64,000 bases of DNA, from the NCBI RefSeq assembly GCF_026626665.1, contig NZ_JAPNKE010000002.1, positions 6,921,168-6,985,167 of the forward strand, in the 5' to 3' direction. The translations under genes and the position numbers were made by a program. Positions 61,981-64,000 of the stretch are shown here, piece by piece (the first letter of the stretch is position 1; the number at the start of each line of letters is the position of its first letter). This DNA comes from Nannocystis pusilla. GTDB lineage: Bacteria; Myxococcota_A; Polyangia; Nannocystales; Nannocystaceae. The notes below the pieces were generated by a model. That model was not told the DNA's origin. It did not search any database and worked only from the letters and a program-made list of their open reading frames with translations.

Positions 61981-62759
61981 GCCCGGGCCCTCCGCCGCCG
62001 CGCGGCCAGCACGAGGAGCAGCGCCAGCGCCGGCGCGCCCGCGGCGTCCTGTCCCAAAGAACAGCCCGACTTGCGCGGGTGCTCGCCGTCGTGGCCCTCC
62101 GAGTCCGAGGTGGACTCGCCGGTGGTCTCGCTGCCGCTCGAATCGCCGCTCGTCGAATCATCCTGCCCGGTGCTGGTGCCCGCGTCGGGCCAGTCGCTGG
62201 TGCTCTCCTGCGGCTCGCACACGCCTTCGTGGGCGATCGCCACGCCCGCGCAGGTCTCGGCGTAGCAGGCGTTGCCGTAGCTGTTGCCGTCCACGCCGCA
62301 CACCGGCTCGTACTTCTCGCTGCAGCCGCAGTAGGCCGGCTGGATGCGCGCGCACTCCTCCGCGGTCAGGCCGCTCTGGGCGATCCACCCCGACAGCGCG
62401 GGGTGGGTCATGTCGAGCAGGCGGGCGTTGTTCTCGCGCCGGGCGATCTCGCCGGCCACGTCGGCGAAGCCCGACTCGATGACGAGGTGACCGACGGCGC
62501 ACGCGACACCGTCGGCGTCGATGAAGAACGGCACGCGCTCGCCGATGAACTCGGGGTTGTGCGGGAACAGCCCGCCCAGGCGATAGGCGTGCAGGCGGTC
62601 GAGGTTGCGCGCGCGCTCGGCCTGCAGCGCGGGCGGCAGGTGCGACGTGTCGCGCGCCCGCAGCTCCGTCTCGACCGATTCGAGGTGTCTTCGAATCCGC
62701 GCCCGGTCGGCCTCGACCTGGCCCGTGACTTCAAGCGCCAAAAAAATCAATCCAAGCAT
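61977..62759 (-). CDS. Secreted Kazal-domain protein with MYXO-CTERM-like tail
   Basis: The 260-residue protein has an N-terminal hydrophobic start, a conserved central block (GGLFPHNPEFIGERVPFFIDADGVACAVGHLV), and a Kazal-type inhibitor domain CGCSEKYEPVCGVDGNSYGNACYAE with its cysteine pattern. A Ser/Thr/Asp linker follows and the C-terminus is GCSLG, a hydrophobic segment and a basic RRRRARA end, which is the MYXO-CTERM layout for surface anchoring. The Kazal fold suggests serine-protease inhibition. It is operonic with the beta-propeller lipoprotein. Confidence 0.85.
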   Translation of the reverse strand: MLGLIFLALEVTGQVEADRARIRRHLESVETELRARDTSHLPPALQAERARNLDRLHAYRLGGLFPHNPEFIGERVPFFIDADGVACAVGHLVIESGFADVAGEIARRENNARLLDMTHPALSGWIAQSGLTAEECARIQPAYCGCSEKYEPVCGVDGNSYGNACYAETCAGVAIAHEGVCEPQESTSDWPDAGTSTGQDDSTSGDSSGSETTGESTSDSEGHDGEHPRKSGCSLGQDAAGAPALALLLVLAARRRRARA

Positions 62760-62791
62760 GGCGCATAGCGAAGCACCGCCATGCGGGCGCG

Positions 62792-64000
62792 TCAAGGTGC
62801 GGGCGCGCCGGCGCCCTGGAGCGCCGCCTCGGTGGCCCGCAGCAGCGGCTCGGCGGCGACCGGAGCACCGGTGGCTTGCGTCATCCACAGATCCGGCGTC
62901 AGCGCCCCGAGCGAGGCCATGCGCTCGAACTCCGGGCCGAGCTTGCCGGCCTTGGCGATGTGCTCCTCGATCTGGAACGCGATCAGGTGCCCGAGCGGGT
63001 AGTCGGACAGGTACAGCGGATACGAGATCATGTGGCTGTAGATGCCGAGCAGCGGCGTGCCCGCGCTGCCGAGCACCGGCGCGTAATAGCGGTCCCAGAT
63101 GTCCTGGGCGATCTTCACCACCGCCTCGCGCAGCTCGGCCGGGGTCGCCTCGGGGTGGTCGTACATCCAGTGCCACGCGGCGACGTCGACCAGGGCGACG
63201 CCGGCGATCTCGAACGTCGCCCAGAAGTCGGCCAGCACGCGCTCGCGCTCGCTCGCCGGGTCGGGCTTGCCGACGCCGAGCAGCTCGAGGTCGCGGGCCT
63301 GGAACACGAACGCGAGCGCCTCGGTGAACGCGTTGTTGGGCACGCCGGCGAGCAGCGTGTGGTCGACCGAGTACAGCGAGAACACCTGCTCGACGTTGTG
63401 GCCGAGCTCGTGGACGGCGATGTTGTAGCCCTTGTAGTCCATGCCGCCCGCGCCGACGCGCGTGCGCAGGTGGGGGAAGTCGCCGCGGCGCAGCGACTGC
63501 AGCGCGTGCCCGGCTCCGCGCGACGGGTCGACGAGGATGTGCTCGGCGAGGAACTTGGCCTTCGCCGGCGCGAAGCCGAGGCCCCCGAGCAGCCGCGGCA
63601 TGTCGCGGGCGAACGCCTCGGGCGTCGGGTAGCGGGCCTTCGTGCGCTTGTCGAGCTCGGCCTCGGCGTGGGCCGCGTTGCCGCGGAAGCCGGCGTACCA
63701 CAGGTCCTGCGGCCCGAGCTCGCGGCCCAGGCGCTGCTTCATCAGCGCCGCGGTGCGGGCCACCAGCGGCGACGTCAGCACCTGCTCGAGCAGCGCCTTG
63801 ACGCGGGCCTCCGGCAGCTCGCGGCCGAGTTCGAAGCTGCGGGCGATCGCGTTCGGGGCGATCGGCACGTACTTGTCCTCCTGCCGCGCCGCGTGGAAGT
63901 TGGCCAGCAACTTGCGGTAGCGGACATCGTCCTCGCGCGCGCCATCGAGAGCCACCGGGCGCGGCGGCGCGTCGGCCTCGACCTCGCTCGCCGGCGCCGC
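62792..64000 (-). CDS. M3-like metallopeptidase, partial (runs off right edge)
   Basis: The frame continues beyond the right window edge; at least 403 C-terminal residues are present. The zinc motif HELGH lies in GYNIAVHELGHNVEQVF and the acidic ligand candidate is in NNAFTEALAFVFQ about 25 residues later. The surrounding helical pattern resembles M3-type oligopeptidases. An upstream signal sequence would lie outside the window. The stop at 62792 is 33 bases past the start of the Kazal-type gene on the same strand, so they may be cotranscribed. Substrate unknown. Confidence 0.78.
   Translation of the reverse strand, partial: AAPASEVEADAPPRPVALDGAREDDVRYRKLLANFHAARQEDKYVPIAPNAIARSFELGRELPEARVKALLEQVLTSPLVARTAALMKQRLGRELGPQDLWYAGFRGNAAHAEAELDKRTKARYPTPEAFARDMPRLLGGLGFAPAKAKFLAEHILVDPSRGAGHALQSLRRGDFPHLRTRVGAGGMDYKGYNIAVHELGHNVEQVFSLYSVDHTLLAGVPNNAFTEALAFVFQARDLELLGVGKPDPASERERVLADFWATFEIAGVALVDVAAWHWMYDHPEATPAELREAVVKIAQDIWDRYYAPVLGSAGTPLLGIYSHMISYPLYLSDYPLGHLIAFQIEEHIAKAGKLGPEFERMASLGALTPDLWMTQATGAPVAAEPLLRATEAALQGAGAPAP

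Overview
Organism. The window is very GC-rich and reads like a chromosome segment of a Myxococcota bacterium, most plausibly a Nannocystaceae-like member. The evidence is a set of secreted lipoproteins with a Leu-x-Ala-Cys-Gly lipobox followed by long Thr/Ser/Gly/Asp linkers, a MYXO-CTERM-like tail, a TIGR02996-like protein, IgGFc-binding-like proteins, and an alternative complex III plus caa3 oxidase cluster. I saw no rRNA, tRNA or CRISPR array. No insertion sequence was found.

Layout. (1) 1-13.1 kb is a catabolic region. A RoxA/RoxB-like di-haem oxygenase gene heads a tight minus-strand operon of three acyl-CoA dehydrogenases, a zinc alcohol dehydrogenase and a GXWXG/DUF4334 protein. A DUF3556 membrane protein is divergent from it. 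A PAS-PAS-STAS regulator, a second di-haem cytochrome and a TetR regulator follow. Two near-identical palindromes, one in the divergent promoter and one before tetR, suggest a single regulon. (2) 13.6-21.7 kb is mixed: SodC and hemerythrin, a FAD/Rieske oxidoreductase, a FUSC exporter, a 2OG-Fe(II) oxygenase and hypotheticals. (3) 21.98-32.7 kb is a respiratory operon: actABCDEF, a small membrane protein, then coxBACD, with nearly all genes overlapping by a few bases. Electrons would pass from quinol through alternative complex III to an A2-type caa3 oxidase. (4) 32.9-34.5 kb is a low-GC island with a lone SIR2-family gene. (5) 34.7-42.4 kb holds a TIGR02996/L7-L12-like/zinc-ribbon protein, a TetR-P450 pair, a lipoprotein, a TetR-NAD(P)-SnoaL group, and a divergent DUF6640/AraC pair. 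(6) 42.6-48.6 kb encodes an ABC ATPase, a giant ABC permease/M1 aminopeptidase, and an ArsR-SRPBCC pair. (7) 48.9-64 kb is rich in secreted proteins: a TPR protein, two half-length DUF4331 proteins, a Cys-rich repeat lipoprotein, two IgGFc-binding-like proteins, YdcF, a beta-propeller lipoprotein, a Kazal/MYXO-CTERM protein and an M3-like peptidase cut by the window edge.

Sequence quality. At least 17 otherwise convincing genes or gene segments need one or two single-base frame changes, often inside short homopolymers or GC repeats. I treat most of these as probable sequencing or assembly indels and annotate the whole gene, naming the break in each entry.

Structure beyond genes. A family of short hairpins of the form ATGTCY-N4-GGACAT recurs from 24 to 61 kb, mostly at gene ends. 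Several operators and terminators are visible as perfect inverted repeats.
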